From assembly GCA_020633325.1 (NCBI GenBank), contig JACKDX010000001.1:186001-250000 (forward strand): a DNA stretch of 64,000 nucleotides, read 5' to 3'. The DNA is from Myxococcales bacterium (GTDB taxonomy: Bacteria; Myxococcota_A; Polyangia; Polyangiales; GCA-016699535). The translations under genes were made by a program, and so were the position numbers. The notes under the pieces were generated by a model. That model was given only the letters and a program-made list of their open reading frames with translations. It was not told the DNA's origin and searched no databases. Shown piece after piece: positions 31,590-40,422 of this stretch. Numbering within the stretch: position 1 is the first letter of the stretch; the number at the start of each line of letters is the position of its first letter.

Positions 31590-33776
31590 ATGGCTGTAGA
31601 CCTAACCGCGCTCAATCCTCCGCAACAGCAGGCCGTGATGCACGAAAGTGGCCCGCTGGTGGTATTTGCCGGCGCAGGCAGCGGCAAAACTCGGGTCATC
31701 ACCCATCGTATCGCTCAGCTTATCGCCAACCAAGGGATTCCTCCCTGGCACATTCTTGCGGTCACGTTCACGAATAAGGCGGCTTTGGAAATGCGCCACA
31801 GGGTGGCCCAACTGTTACATGAGCCAGAGGAGCGCCTTTGGATAGGCACTTTTCATGCGATTTGCGCAAAACTGCTGCGCTTGTACTCACCGCATACCGA
31901 GGTCTTTCGCAACTTCGTCATCTATGATGACGCCGATCAGCGCACGTTGATCACACGCGTCTTGCGAGACCTTCAGCTGGACGAGCGACGCTTTGTGCCA
32001 CGGCAAATGGCTGCGCAAATCAACCAAGCCAAACAAGAGATGATCGGACCCGAGCAATACCAAGCCGGGGACTACTACACCGACGCTGTCCTTAAAGTAT
32101 ATACCAGGTATGAAGAGCATCTAACTCGCGCTCGCGCTCTAGATTTTGGAGACCTGATCTATCGTTGTGTGCTCGCGCTTGAGAACAACTCGCAGCTGCG
32201 CAGCGAACTTCAACGGCGGTTTTTGCACGTACTGGTAGACGAATTTCAAGATACCAATCGCGCACAATTTAGATTTGTACAAGCGCTTGCGAGCGGCCAT
32301 CGCAACGTATGCGTTGTGGGTGACGACGATCAAAGTATTTACCGATGGCGCGGAGCCGATCGACGAAATATTTTGGATTTCTCACGTGTTTTCGACGATG
32401 CGCGGGTGGTGAAACTGGAACAAAACTATCGATCGACGCAACGCATTTTGCGCGCCGCGGATGCTGTCATATCCAGATGCCTCGACCGAGAACCCAAGAC
32501 GCTTTGGACCGAGAATGATGAAGGGGCTGAGATCGCCCTTATCCGCTGTATGGATGAGCGCGATGAGGCGCGGGTTCTTATCCAGGGCATTCGGCAGCTT
32601 CAGAACCAAGGACGCGGCCTTTCCGATATCGCAGTGTTTTATCGCATTCATGCGCAGTCGCGGGTGATTGAAGAAGGCCTGCGCGCGGCCAATATTCCTT
32701 ACGTCATTGTCGGGGGCATGAGATTTTATGAGCGAGCAGAGATTAAGGACATGTTGGCGTTTTTGCGAGTGATATCCAATCCGAACGACGACGTCAGCCT
32801 GCTCAGGATCGTGAATATCCCGCCGCGTGGCATCGGGAAAACTTCAATCGAGCATCTGCTCGACTTTGCCACCCAACACAAGCTGCCCCTATGGGATGTA
32901 CTTGCGCGCCTGGGAGATATAGACACGCTGACCTCTTTAGCACGTCGCAAACTGGCAGACTTCAGACAGTTGATCACGGAGCTGCTTGAGCTACATCAGA
33001 AAGATCCCAGTCCGTTGCGGCTCGCGAACGAGATCGTAGAGCGAACAGGCTATACAAAACGACTGCGTGAAGAGGACAATGCAGAAGCCGATGCCCGCCT
33101 TCAAAACATCCAGGAGTTTTTGGGTTCTATGTTGGATTTCGAGCAAGATGCGGAACATCCCACGCTCGATGCGTTCTTGGAACTGGTCACGCTGCAGACG
33201 AGCGACAACAAAACCGATGCCCCAAGCCAGCTGACCTTGATGACCGTCCATGCTGCCAAGGGGCTGGAGTTTCCCGTGGTGATGGTCGCTGGCATGGAAG
33301 AGGGGCTTTTCCCCTATAAAGGGATCGACCCCGCAGACGATAGTGAAGCATTGGAAGAGGAGCGCCGGTTGGCCTATGTCGCATTTACGAGGGCAAGAGA
33401 GCAGCTCTGGTTGACCTACGCCGTAGCGCGCCGAGTGTTTGGGCAGACGCGGGCAGGGCTTCTGTCCCGTTTTGTGGAAGAAGTTCCCAGCCAAGATCTG
33501 CACGTCTCAGGCTCAGCCACCCTCAAGAGCGCAAGCAAAGGATGGATGGACTTTCAAAGGCCGCGCTCCTCAGGGGCACGCAATGAGAGCTATGTCGATC
33601 GCAGTGAGGGTGATTTGGGCGATAACGAACAATGGCGTGGTTCCATGGTCCAACACGCCAAATTTGGCGTAGGCCGAGTAATTAACATGACACAAGGGTC
33701 GCCTCCAACCGTCACGGTAGTATTCCCTGGCTGGGGGCAAAAGAAAATCGCCTCCACTTATCTTCAGCCTGTCTGA
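31590..33776 (+). CDS. UvrD/PcrA/Rep-type superfamily 1 DNA helicase
   Basis: A 728-residue SF1A helicase. Motif Ia region starts LNPPQQQAVMHESGPLVVFAGAGSGKT (Walker A), followed by AVTFTNKAALEMRHRV, motif II VDEFQDTN, motif III GDDDQSIYRWRGA, and late motifs TVHAAKGLEFPVV and AYVAFTRA. The C-terminal tail (GSMVQHAKFGVGRVIN ... VVFPGWGQKKIASTYLQPV) is the Tudor-like domain of UvrD/PcrA that binds RNA polymerase. It acts in nucleotide excision repair and replication-fork maintenance. ATG 31590 is preferred over the TTG three codons earlier. Confidence 0.92.
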   Translation: MAVDLTALNPPQQQAVMHESGPLVVFAGAGSGKTRVITHRIAQLIANQGIPPWHILAVTFTNKAALEMRHRVAQLLHEPEERLWIGTFHAICAKLLRLYSPHTEVFRNFVIYDDADQRTLITRVLRDLQLDERRFVPRQMAAQINQAKQEMIGPEQYQAGDYYTDAVLKVYTRYEEHLTRARALDFGDLIYRCVLALENNSQLRSELQRRFLHVLVDEFQDTNRAQFRFVQALASGHRNVCVVGDDDQSIYRWRGADRRNILDFSRVFDDARVVKLEQNYRSTQRILRAADAVISRCLDREPKTLWTENDEGAEIALIRCMDERDEARVLIQGIRQLQNQGRGLSDIAVFYRIHAQSRVIEEGLRAANIPYVIVGGMRFYERAEIKDMLAFLRVISNPNDDVSLLRIVNIPPRGIGKTSIEHLLDFATQHKLPLWDVLARLGDIDTLTSLARRKLADFRQLITELLELHQKDPSPLRLANEIVERTGYTKRLREEDNAEADARLQNIQEFLGSMLDFEQDAEHPTLDAFLELVTLQTSDNKTDAPSQLTLMTVHAAKGLEFPVVMVAGMEEGLFPYKGIDPADDSEALEEERRLAYVAFTRAREQLWLTYAVARRVFGQTRAGLLSRFVEEVPSQDLHVSGSATLKSASKGWMDFQRPRSSGARNESYVDRSEGDLGDNEQWRGSMVQHAKFGVGRVINMTQGSPPTVTVVFPGWGQKKIASTYLQPV

Positions 33777-33801
33777 CGTTTCCTTTATAGAGTCCCTCCT
33801 G

Positions 33802-34578
33802 ATGGAACGACCTCGACGCGACACCAAGCCCGATGTGCGACCGCACAAAGTGGATGTTCTCGAACACGGTGCGGCTATCGGCGGGGAACCTCAGAGCATG
33901 GATCGCCGTCTCTTTATGCAGCTCTCTGTTTATCGCGCCGCACCATCCCTAGAGCCCAAAGCGGCGTTGTCACTCTTGCGTGGGCAGCTTGAAGCCATCG
34001 GAGCTCTGGCGGTGCTGTATCGAGACGTGCACGATCCCCGCTCCATTGGGCTTCTTACCTGGCATACGCTAGCGGCGCGCCTCGTGGAACTTAATCAAGC
34101 GCTGTTTTCCACACCCGGCACAGAAGCGCTCACCTTGAGGCCAGAGTTCAGCATGTTCGGACGAACGTACAGCAGCGGCTTTGAGCCAGATCTGCATTAC
34201 TGGCTCATTGATCGTCCGCAACAGACGGTCCTCAACTCCGAATGGCCCTGGGCCATATGGTATCCGCTCAAACGGAAAGGCAGCTTCGAGCAGCTTGCCC
34301 CCGAAGAGCAGCGGGCAGTGCTCGGGGAGCACGCCCGGCTAGGTAAGACTTACGGTGAGCAAGACCTGGCTCACGACGTGCGTTTGGTGTGTCATGGTCT
34401 AGATCAGCACGACAACGACTTTGTCATCGGCCTGACGGGCAAGGAGCTACAACCTCTTTCGCATGTGGTGCAGGCCATGCGTAAAACCCGACAGACGTCG
34501 GAATTCATTCAGTCCATGGGGCCGTTCTTCTTGGGCTATACCGAATGGCGAAACGCCGGTAGGCCACCTTCCGACTGA
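33802..34578 (+). CDS. Chlorite dismutase-family heme protein (HemQ-like)
   Basis: A 258-residue ferredoxin-like-barrel protein of the chlorite dismutase/HemQ family. AIWYPLKRKG provides a Tyr (Y154) at the position needed for coproheme decarboxylation, and GEHARLGKTYG provides the likely proximal heme ligand H177. The Trp usually found just after (WY..LP) is replaced by Phe162 in SFEQL. True chlorite dismutases have a distal Arg region that I do not recognise here. The family includes coproheme decarboxylase of Gram-positive heme synthesis and uncharacterised Gram-negative members, so the reaction is open. It lies 26 bases after the helicase gene. Confidence 0.8.
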   Translation: MERPRRDTKPDVRPHKVDVLEHGAAIGGEPQSMDRRLFMQLSVYRAAPSLEPKAALSLLRGQLEAIGALAVLYRDVHDPRSIGLLTWHTLAARLVELNQALFSTPGTEALTLRPEFSMFGRTYSSGFEPDLHYWLIDRPQQTVLNSEWPWAIWYPLKRKGSFEQLAPEEQRAVLGEHARLGKTYGEQDLAHDVRLVCHGLDQHDNDFVIGLTGKELQPLSHVVQAMRKTRQTSEFIQSMGPFFLGYTEWRNAGRPPSD

Positions 34579-34587
34579 TTTACCTGT

Positions 34588-37137
34588 ATGGGACTCTTCG
34601 TGGAATCTGTTTTGCACCCGCCTTGGCGCGGTTTTGCTCTCTGCCTCTTGGGTGCAGTTTCTTTGCTGGGATTGATGTCACATCAACCCCATTTCGCGGG
34701 TACGTTGTGGCTTGGAATAGTGGCCCTATGGCTCACAGTGCTCGGGCTCCTCGACGGGTTGGCACTCGGGAAGGAAGATACTTCCCCTGCAGTGCCGCTG
34801 TTGAGGCGGCCAAGCGCGAAGGTTGGCACAGGTGGCTGGGTATTCGTGATCGCCTCTTTGGTGTTACTTCCTACCCTCGGCGCCTTCGGACTGAGCGATC
34901 CTTGGGAGACCCATTATGGAGAGGTGGCCCGTGAAATTCTCGCGCGGGATGATTGGATCAGCCTGTGGTGGGCGCAGGACAACTGGTTTTGGTCGAAGCC
35001 GATTTTAATATTTTGGCTCGAAGCGCTGAGCATGGGCCTGTTGGGCGTCAACATACATCCCGGCGGCAACCCTGCCCATCCAGAATGGGCCATCCGATTC
35101 CCGCACTATGTGTTAGCGATCGCAGCGTTGCTCTCGGTGTATCTTCTTGTGGCTCGAGTCTGGAGCAAACGCACGGGCGTGCTCTGCGCGCTGGTGCTTC
35201 TGAGCAGTCCCTATTTTTTCCTTATCTCACACCAAGCCATTACAGATTTGCCGCTTGTTACGCTGATGACAATCTCGGTGTGCCTGCTCACGATGGGACT
35301 GACGGAAAGCCATCACGAAAAGGTGCGGATGTATCGCGTTGGACCCTGGCGACTCTCCGGTCAACATATGTTGATAGGCGCAGTGTCGTTTTTAGTGCTG
35401 CCGCAGATTTTGTATTTGGCAAGCCGCAATATCACCCTCGGCGCAAGCGGGTTTGGATTTCACACAGACACCTTCCTCTACGGTTCGGCCGGTAACAGTG
35501 GGCTCCCGGGAAACCCCGTCCACCAAATCATGCAGCCCGTCTATCGTGCATGGGCGTACCAACCGATCGCGCAAGCATTCTATTGGCTTTTGGCATTTGC
35601 GATCCTCGTTTGGCGTCTCACAAAAGTTCGCGATAACCAATCCTTGTACATGTATGGATTTTATCTGTGCTGCGCACTCGGACTGATGGCCAAGGGACTG
35701 CCCGGCGTCCTTTTGCCCGGCCTAATCTCGCTGTTCTATCTCCTCGTCGCCAGGCGTTGGTCACTACTCCTCGATGGTCGCCTGCGTATTGCATCTGGTG
35801 CGCTATTGGTGATGGTGTGCGGCCTACCTTGGTATGTCGCGATGCATATCCGACATGGAAGTGGGTTCTTAGACCGGATTCTCGTACACGACCATCTGAA
35901 TCGCTTGGCGTCGGGGGTTCACGGCGATACCGGAACCATACAGTACTTCATCGAGCAACTTGGCGTCGGTCTCTTTCCATGGGTGGCGTTTGTGCCTGCC
36001 GCCATCGGCTACGCCATCATCCGCGTAGGCCGCCTAGAGCGAGCGGCGGCACCTAGGGCACGTTTGCAGGATCATGTTCTTTTAGTGTGGGGGCTCTGGC
36101 TTGTCTGTGGTTTTGTACTTTTCAGCGCCATGGTCACCAAATTTCACCACTATGCTTTTCCGGTCGTACCGCCGGCGGCGTTCCTCACGGGCATTACCGT
36201 GGATCGTCTGCTGGCCAAGGAATCTGTTCCCTGGAAGCGACGTGACTGGCTGGCGCTTGGCGTCCTCGGCGTGGGCTGTATTCTCTGTGTGACTGCGGTT
36301 TCAGGCTGGTTTGGCCAGGTGCGCGGCGCGATTCCGGTTAGTATTCCTGTCGAGGAGCGCGGCGACTATGTACTGCTCCATGCCTGGAACCCCTGGATTG
36401 TCGCCGGGGTACTTATTCTGGCGCTTGTGTGTTTTGTTATAGCCTATAAGCAACTTAGGGCCCTCTCGACCTCCACGAGCGAAACGCCCCTCACCCATAT
36501 TGCAGCCCTCATCGTCGGCGCGGTGCTGCTCGCGTTCGTGGGCCGAGACCTGTCGTGGATCACCGATAGCAGGCCTGCAGGGTATGAGCGCCTCATGTGG
36601 CTTTTTATTTATCGCTATGAGCGTCCTTGGCCGACGCAGTTTGATTATCGGCCAATCCTGACAGGCTTTTCTATTGTTTTGGTTTCTGCTTTGGGATTGG
36701 CGCTTTTTAAAAAGCTCCGGTCCGTGGCGCTCTACGGGTTTGTGGGAGTCGCACTATGCTTCGCGGTTTGGTCACTCGATGTGTATTTAATCGATGTGGG
36801 TGCCCATTGGACCCAACGCAACTTGATCAAGCGATATTATGCACTAAGGAAGGGCCCCGAAGAACCCATCGTTTCATGGCAAATGAACTGGAAGGGTGAG
36901 ACGTTTTACACCGGTAACCGTCTTCCCGCCTTTTTAGATGCACGCAATAAGGACGTGGAGAAATGGTTTGCGACGCATCAAGACCGACGAGTTTTTGTCG
37001 TGCTTGAACCAAGTCGGTTAGGCAGCTTCAAGCGCATGATTAGGCGTCCGGTAATGGAACACTCAACCCTCGATGACTGTAACAAATTCCTTTTGGTCTC
37101 AGTCGATGGCGCTCAGCGCCCGATGCCGACCTCGTAA
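34588..37137 (+). CDS. GT39/ArnT-family membrane glycosyltransferase
   Basis: An 849-residue polytopic protein with roughly a dozen membrane segments. The first periplasmic loop has DPWETHYGEVAREIL and DDWISLWWAQDNWFWSKPILIFW, the acidic catalytic motif and Trp-rich loop of the PMT/ArnT superfamily. The C-terminal soluble part (residues about 740-849) is larger than in E. coli ArnT. These enzymes move a sugar from a polyprenyl-phosphate donor onto protein or lipid A on the periplasmic side. It starts 10 bases after the Cld-family gene. The acceptor is unknown. The nearby UbiA-type gene at 45.6 kb could make a polyprenyl-phosphate sugar donor, which is speculative. Confidence 0.82.
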   Translation: MGLFVESVLHPPWRGFALCLLGAVSLLGLMSHQPHFAGTLWLGIVALWLTVLGLLDGLALGKEDTSPAVPLLRRPSAKVGTGGWVFVIASLVLLPTLGAFGLSDPWETHYGEVAREILARDDWISLWWAQDNWFWSKPILIFWLEALSMGLLGVNIHPGGNPAHPEWAIRFPHYVLAIAALLSVYLLVARVWSKRTGVLCALVLLSSPYFFLISHQAITDLPLVTLMTISVCLLTMGLTESHHEKVRMYRVGPWRLSGQHMLIGAVSFLVLPQILYLASRNITLGASGFGFHTDTFLYGSAGNSGLPGNPVHQIMQPVYRAWAYQPIAQAFYWLLAFAILVWRLTKVRDNQSLYMYGFYLCCALGLMAKGLPGVLLPGLISLFYLLVARRWSLLLDGRLRIASGALLVMVCGLPWYVAMHIRHGSGFLDRILVHDHLNRLASGVHGDTGTIQYFIEQLGVGLFPWVAFVPAAIGYAIIRVGRLERAAAPRARLQDHVLLVWGLWLVCGFVLFSAMVTKFHHYAFPVVPPAAFLTGITVDRLLAKESVPWKRRDWLALGVLGVGCILCVTAVSGWFGQVRGAIPVSIPVEERGDYVLLHAWNPWIVAGVLILALVCFVIAYKQLRALSTSTSETPLTHIAALIVGAVLLAFVGRDLSWITDSRPAGYERLMWLFIYRYERPWPTQFDYRPILTGFSIVLVSALGLALFKKLRSVALYGFVGVALCFAVWSLDVYLIDVGAHWTQRNLIKRYYALRKGPEEPIVSWQMNWKGETFYTGNRLPAFLDARNKDVEKWFATHQDRRVFVVLEPSRLGSFKRMIRRPVMEHSTLDDCNKFLLVSVDGAQRPMPTS

Positions 37138-37152
37138 CCTCGTCGATCGGTG

Positions 37153-37239
<87 letters not shown>

Positions 37240-37445
37240 ATTCAAGGGGAGGCAGGGTAGCGAATCTCGTCCGACCTCGCCACTCACAATGCCCACCTTT
37301 GGGCACATCGCTGGGTAGGTAACTTTTGCATAGACGCGCAGGCAATGCAGGGCAGGCTCGTGATTCCTAATAGCATTTCGTAAATGTTTCCGTTACTTAG
37401 CATTATATCGGCAAGGTACGTCGATTGCATTGGCATGGCTAGGCT

Positions 37446-38057
37446 ATGAACTCCCAAGCGGGCTTTACCCTCACTGAACTGTTGATCGTGATTGCGTTAA
37501 TCACCACAAGCGCGGCCCTTGCAGCGCCAGCCATTGGGGCGGCCATGTCGGAGCGGCGTGTGACGCAAGCCCAGCTTGATGTGTTGCGTGTGGCGCGCCG
37601 CGCTCGCTCGGAGGCGCTAGCGGTGGGCCGAGCCCACTTGATTCGATTCACAACGGCTTCCTCTCCCGGCGATCACGGACGGATGCGCTTGTATCGGGGA
37701 ACAACAAGCAGTTGCGGAGGCACCGACTGGGCGACTGTCACCGGCGCCGCAGAATGCATCGCGCCTGAATGCATCGACGATGTCAACTTGGGTGATTCTG
37801 ATTATCGCGCCTCAGCGACCCATTTTGTGCACATGCGAGGCTCCCCGGATAATGCGCTGATTGACCTTTGCTACACAAGCTCAGGCATGATGTGGCACCG
37901 GGTAAGCGCCGCTGCGCCTTTTTCGGACCAAAACAACACCAACGGCGTGGCGGGAGGGTATACCTTTTCCTTACAGAGCAAGCGCGGAGGTAGCGCACAA
38001 GGCGTTCAACGTTGGGTGGTTTTCCCTCTAGGTGGCACTCCGAGGACACGCATATGA
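37446..38057 (+). CDS. fimT: Minor pseudopilin of the FimT/GspH type
   Basis: A 203-residue type IV prepilin: a very short leader, then QAGFTLTELLIVIALITTSA, the prepilin peptidase site (after Gly) with Glu at +5 and a hydrophobic helix. The remainder is the GspH/FimT-like beta-rich head, with Cys in SSCGGT, AAECIAPECIDD and DLCYTSS. Minor pilins prime pilus assembly. It is first in a run of five overlapping pilin genes. ATG 37446 gives the expected short leader. Confidence 0.85.
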   Translation: MNSQAGFTLTELLIVIALITTSAALAAPAIGAAMSERRVTQAQLDVLRVARRARSEALAVGRAHLIRFTTASSPGDHGRMRLYRGTTSSCGGTDWATVTGAAECIAPECIDDVNLGDSDYRASATHFVHMRGSPDNALIDLCYTSSGMMWHRVSAAAPFSDQNNTNGVAGGYTFSLQSKRGGSAQGVQRWVVFPLGGTPRTRI

Positions 38058-38638
38058 CGACTCAGCCGCATCCACATGCACACTCTAGGTCGAGACATGG
38101 CTATACGCTGGTTGAGGTTATGATGGCCATGGGCATCATGGCGATGGGCGGCGTAGGCATTATGGGATTACATCAAGCCTCTACCAAGGCCAATCTCGAG
38201 GCACGACAAATCTCCATGGCCAACAATGTTATGCGCACCTGGATGGAGCGCTTGAAGCGAGATGCGCTTCTTTGGACACAAGGAGGCGATAGTGCCGCGA
38301 CCGCCAATCTTGGCCCCACCGCATACTTGTCTCAGCAGGGAGCGGGATGGTTCGTGCCAGATCCCAACGATGCTGCGGAGTCCCACGCATTTGACCATTT
38401 TGGCCGAGACACCAGCGTGGCAGCTACCATGCGCTACTGCACCAATCTGCGCGTTGTTTGGGTAGTACCGGGTCTCGCTGTACGCACGGATGTTCGAGTG
38501 TGGTGGGTCAAGCGCGGGGTCGATGCCGCCGCATTTGCAGGATGCGCGGATGGGACTGATCCGAATACTTTGACAGCCAACGCAAATCTGCACTTTGTAT
38601 CCGCATCGAACGTCGTAAGATGGAACTCTTTGTTATGA
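38054..38638 (+). CDS. pilV: Type IV pilus modification/minor pilin PilV
   Basis: A 194-residue prepilin-like protein with leader MTTQPHPHAHSRSRHG and then YTLVEVMMAMGIMAMGG, the PilV-type hydrophobic start. The head is compact and carries paired Cys (MRYCTNL and FAGCADG). It overlaps fimT by four bases (ATGA) and pilW by four bases, so the operon is translated as a coupled series. PilV belongs to the minor pilin complex with PilW, PilX, FimU/FimT and PilY1. Confidence 0.85.
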   Translation: MTTQPHPHAHSRSRHGYTLVEVMMAMGIMAMGGVGIMGLHQASTKANLEARQISMANNVMRTWMERLKRDALLWTQGGDSAATANLGPTAYLSQQGAGWFVPDPNDAAESHAFDHFGRDTSVAATMRYCTNLRVVWVVPGLAVRTDVRVWWVKRGVDAAAFAGCADGTDPNTLTANANLHFVSASNVVRWNSLL

Positions 38639-39768
38639 CCACGAAACGCGCCAACGGATTTTCTCTGTTAGAACTGATGGTTGCACTCACCCTCAGTGCA
38701 ACGGTGATCAGCTCCGTTTATTTCATCAGCAGTTCGTCCGCAAAACATTTTCAAGAACAACAACGGATTGCCCAAACACAATTGTCATTACGGATCGCCA
38801 TGGAACAACTCCGCAGGGACATTTCCCGGGCCGGATTTCTGGGCACCCCTAGTTCCGCGACCGAAACTACCTGCGTGGCGCCAGGCGTGGGCGTGCAGGC
38901 GGTGGCGTTTACCAACAATACGGACATCGCACAGATTCCTCAAGGCGCAGCCCACGGGGTTCAGGCCGATCGGCTCATCCTCGTGGGAAATTATCTGACC
39001 TCGGACAGCTATCTGTCCGCGGGAATCGCTGTCGCTGGGGATCAGATTTTTTTCCAATCCGACTGGCAGGGTTTTCGCCGGAGCTTTCATTTAACTTCGG
39101 CGGGAAATCCCTTTAGCGCCGCTCTATTTGACGACGCGTTTCGTGATGACCGCGTACTGCACATCGAAACGCTGCAAGGTAACCATTTCTTTGTAACCAT
39201 CACGGGTCGGAACGCTGCATCGAGAAGCGTAAGTTTTTCACCCAACATTACCGTTGGCAGTTTGTGCTTGGGGGGCTTTGGCATAGGCGCCACCATTGCT
39301 CCATTGGCCCGCATTCAATATTTCGTCGGCAATATCGGTGGCAATTTGAATCCTATTACCGCGGCGGCGGCCACGGCTACCGGCAGTCAAAGTGTGCAAC
39401 TCGTTCGTCGTGAGCTTGATTTCAGTGGGGCCGCAATCGCGAACAGCGAGCGGGCCGTCTTGGAGTATGTCGTCGATTTCAACGTCGATTTTGTGGTTGA
39501 CAATGCTCCCCCGGGTGCAGCGCCGCTACTTGCACGCCTTAGTGACGCGGCAGCCGAAGCGGCATTGGCGCTAACCCCGGAACGCGTACGATCTGCTATC
39601 GTGCGACTGTCAACCAGGACCATTCACCAGGATGCTCGGTTTCCTTGGGTCACGCGAGCTGCTGGCGCTCCATTGACGCGCTATCGCGCCAACCCTTCTG
39701 CTCCAGGGGCATCCCGCGTTCGCACGATTGAAACCGAGATTTTTTTACCTAACTTGATGGGAAGCTGA
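38635..39768 (+). CDS. pilW: Minor pilin assembly protein PilW
   Basis: A 377-residue prepilin-like protein: leader MTTKRANG then FSLLELMVALTLSATVISS, with the Glu at +5, and a large beta-rich head. The sequence LRIAMEQLRRDISRAGFLG after the helix is highly typical of PilW. It overlaps pilV by four bases and shares one base with pilX (TGATG). It is part of the pilus-priming complex, probably as the largest minor pilin. Confidence 0.87.
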   Translation: MTTKRANGFSLLELMVALTLSATVISSVYFISSSSAKHFQEQQRIAQTQLSLRIAMEQLRRDISRAGFLGTPSSATETTCVAPGVGVQAVAFTNNTDIAQIPQGAAHGVQADRLILVGNYLTSDSYLSAGIAVAGDQIFFQSDWQGFRRSFHLTSAGNPFSAALFDDAFRDDRVLHIETLQGNHFFVTITGRNAASRSVSFSPNITVGSLCLGGFGIGATIAPLARIQYFVGNIGGNLNPITAAAATATGSQSVQLVRRELDFSGAAIANSERAVLEYVVDFNVDFVVDNAPPGAAPLLARLSDAAAEAALALTPERVRSAIVRLSTRTIHQDARFPWVTRAAGAPLTRYRANPSAPGASRVRTIETEIFLPNLMGS

Positions 39769-40412
39769 TGCATTACAAACGTCCACAATCCGAAGACGGC
39801 GCTGCAATGTTGATTGTCATGCTTATCTTGTTGATGAGCACCGCGACGGCAACTTTTGCCATTCAATCCACTGGTCTTGAAATCCGATCAGCAGGGCATG
39901 AGAGACAGGCCGCTCAGACGCATTATGTGACCGAGGCCGGCATTGAGTCGGCCTTATTGTGGGTGGACGATATGCAACCTTCGGTTGTCGCACATGTGCT
40001 CGCTACATCAAGTCCGCCGGATCTCAGCGCGCAGGAACCCAACTTGATGGCGGGTAAACAAGGCTATCGGCTCGTTCTTGGTGACTTCGCAGCCCTTGCC
40101 GACGGACAAGATGCCAATGGCGACGCCGTTCGCAATCCGCCCATTGATACCCAGAGTGACCACCCCTCCTTAGGCAACGTGCCCTACCAACCGTCGTTCA
40201 CGGTGGATATCAACGACAACTATACGTATAGCGGCGCCATGCCCGGCTACCGTGTCGACGGAAGAAGCTCAATGACCTACATGATCGCAACCTATACGGT
40301 GCGCGGGCAAACCGCCATTCCACAAGGTGGCGCACCCAACGCGAAAATTTCGGCCATGAACGCAACGTCCGTGGGACGCGTATTTGCCAGATCGGGACCG
40401 ATAAGCAAGTGA
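39768..40412 (+). CDS. pilX: PilX-like minor pilin
   Basis: A 214-residue protein starting MHYKRPQSEDGAAMLIVMLILLMSTATATFA, the PilX N-terminus (Gly-Ala-x-Met-L-hydrophobic instead of GFTLxE), followed by RQAAQTHYVTEAGIESAL, the usual continuation. PilX-type proteins work with PilY1 and the other minor pilins at the pilus tip. The start shares one base with the pilW stop codon. It is 11 bases from pilY1. Confidence 0.82.
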   Translation: MHYKRPQSEDGAAMLIVMLILLMSTATATFAIQSTGLEIRSAGHERQAAQTHYVTEAGIESALLWVDDMQPSVVAHVLATSSPPDLSAQEPNLMAGKQGYRLVLGDFAALADGQDANGDAVRNPPIDTQSDHPSLGNVPYQPSFTVDINDNYTYSGAMPGYRVDGRSSMTYMIATYTVRGQTAIPQGGAPNAKISAMNATSVGRVFARSGPISK

Positions 40413-40422
40413 AGGAGCGACC

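Noticed and set aside
37290..37305. TGCCCA-CCTT-TGGGCA dyad upstream of tRNA-Leu and the pilin operon
   Set aside because: A neat 6-base dyad, but a single copy with no promoter overlap or terminator features; no role can be supported.
37425..37450. TGGCATGGCTAGGCT near fimT as a sigma-54 promoter
   Set aside because: The spacing between GG and GC is one base too short and the element would overlap the start codon.
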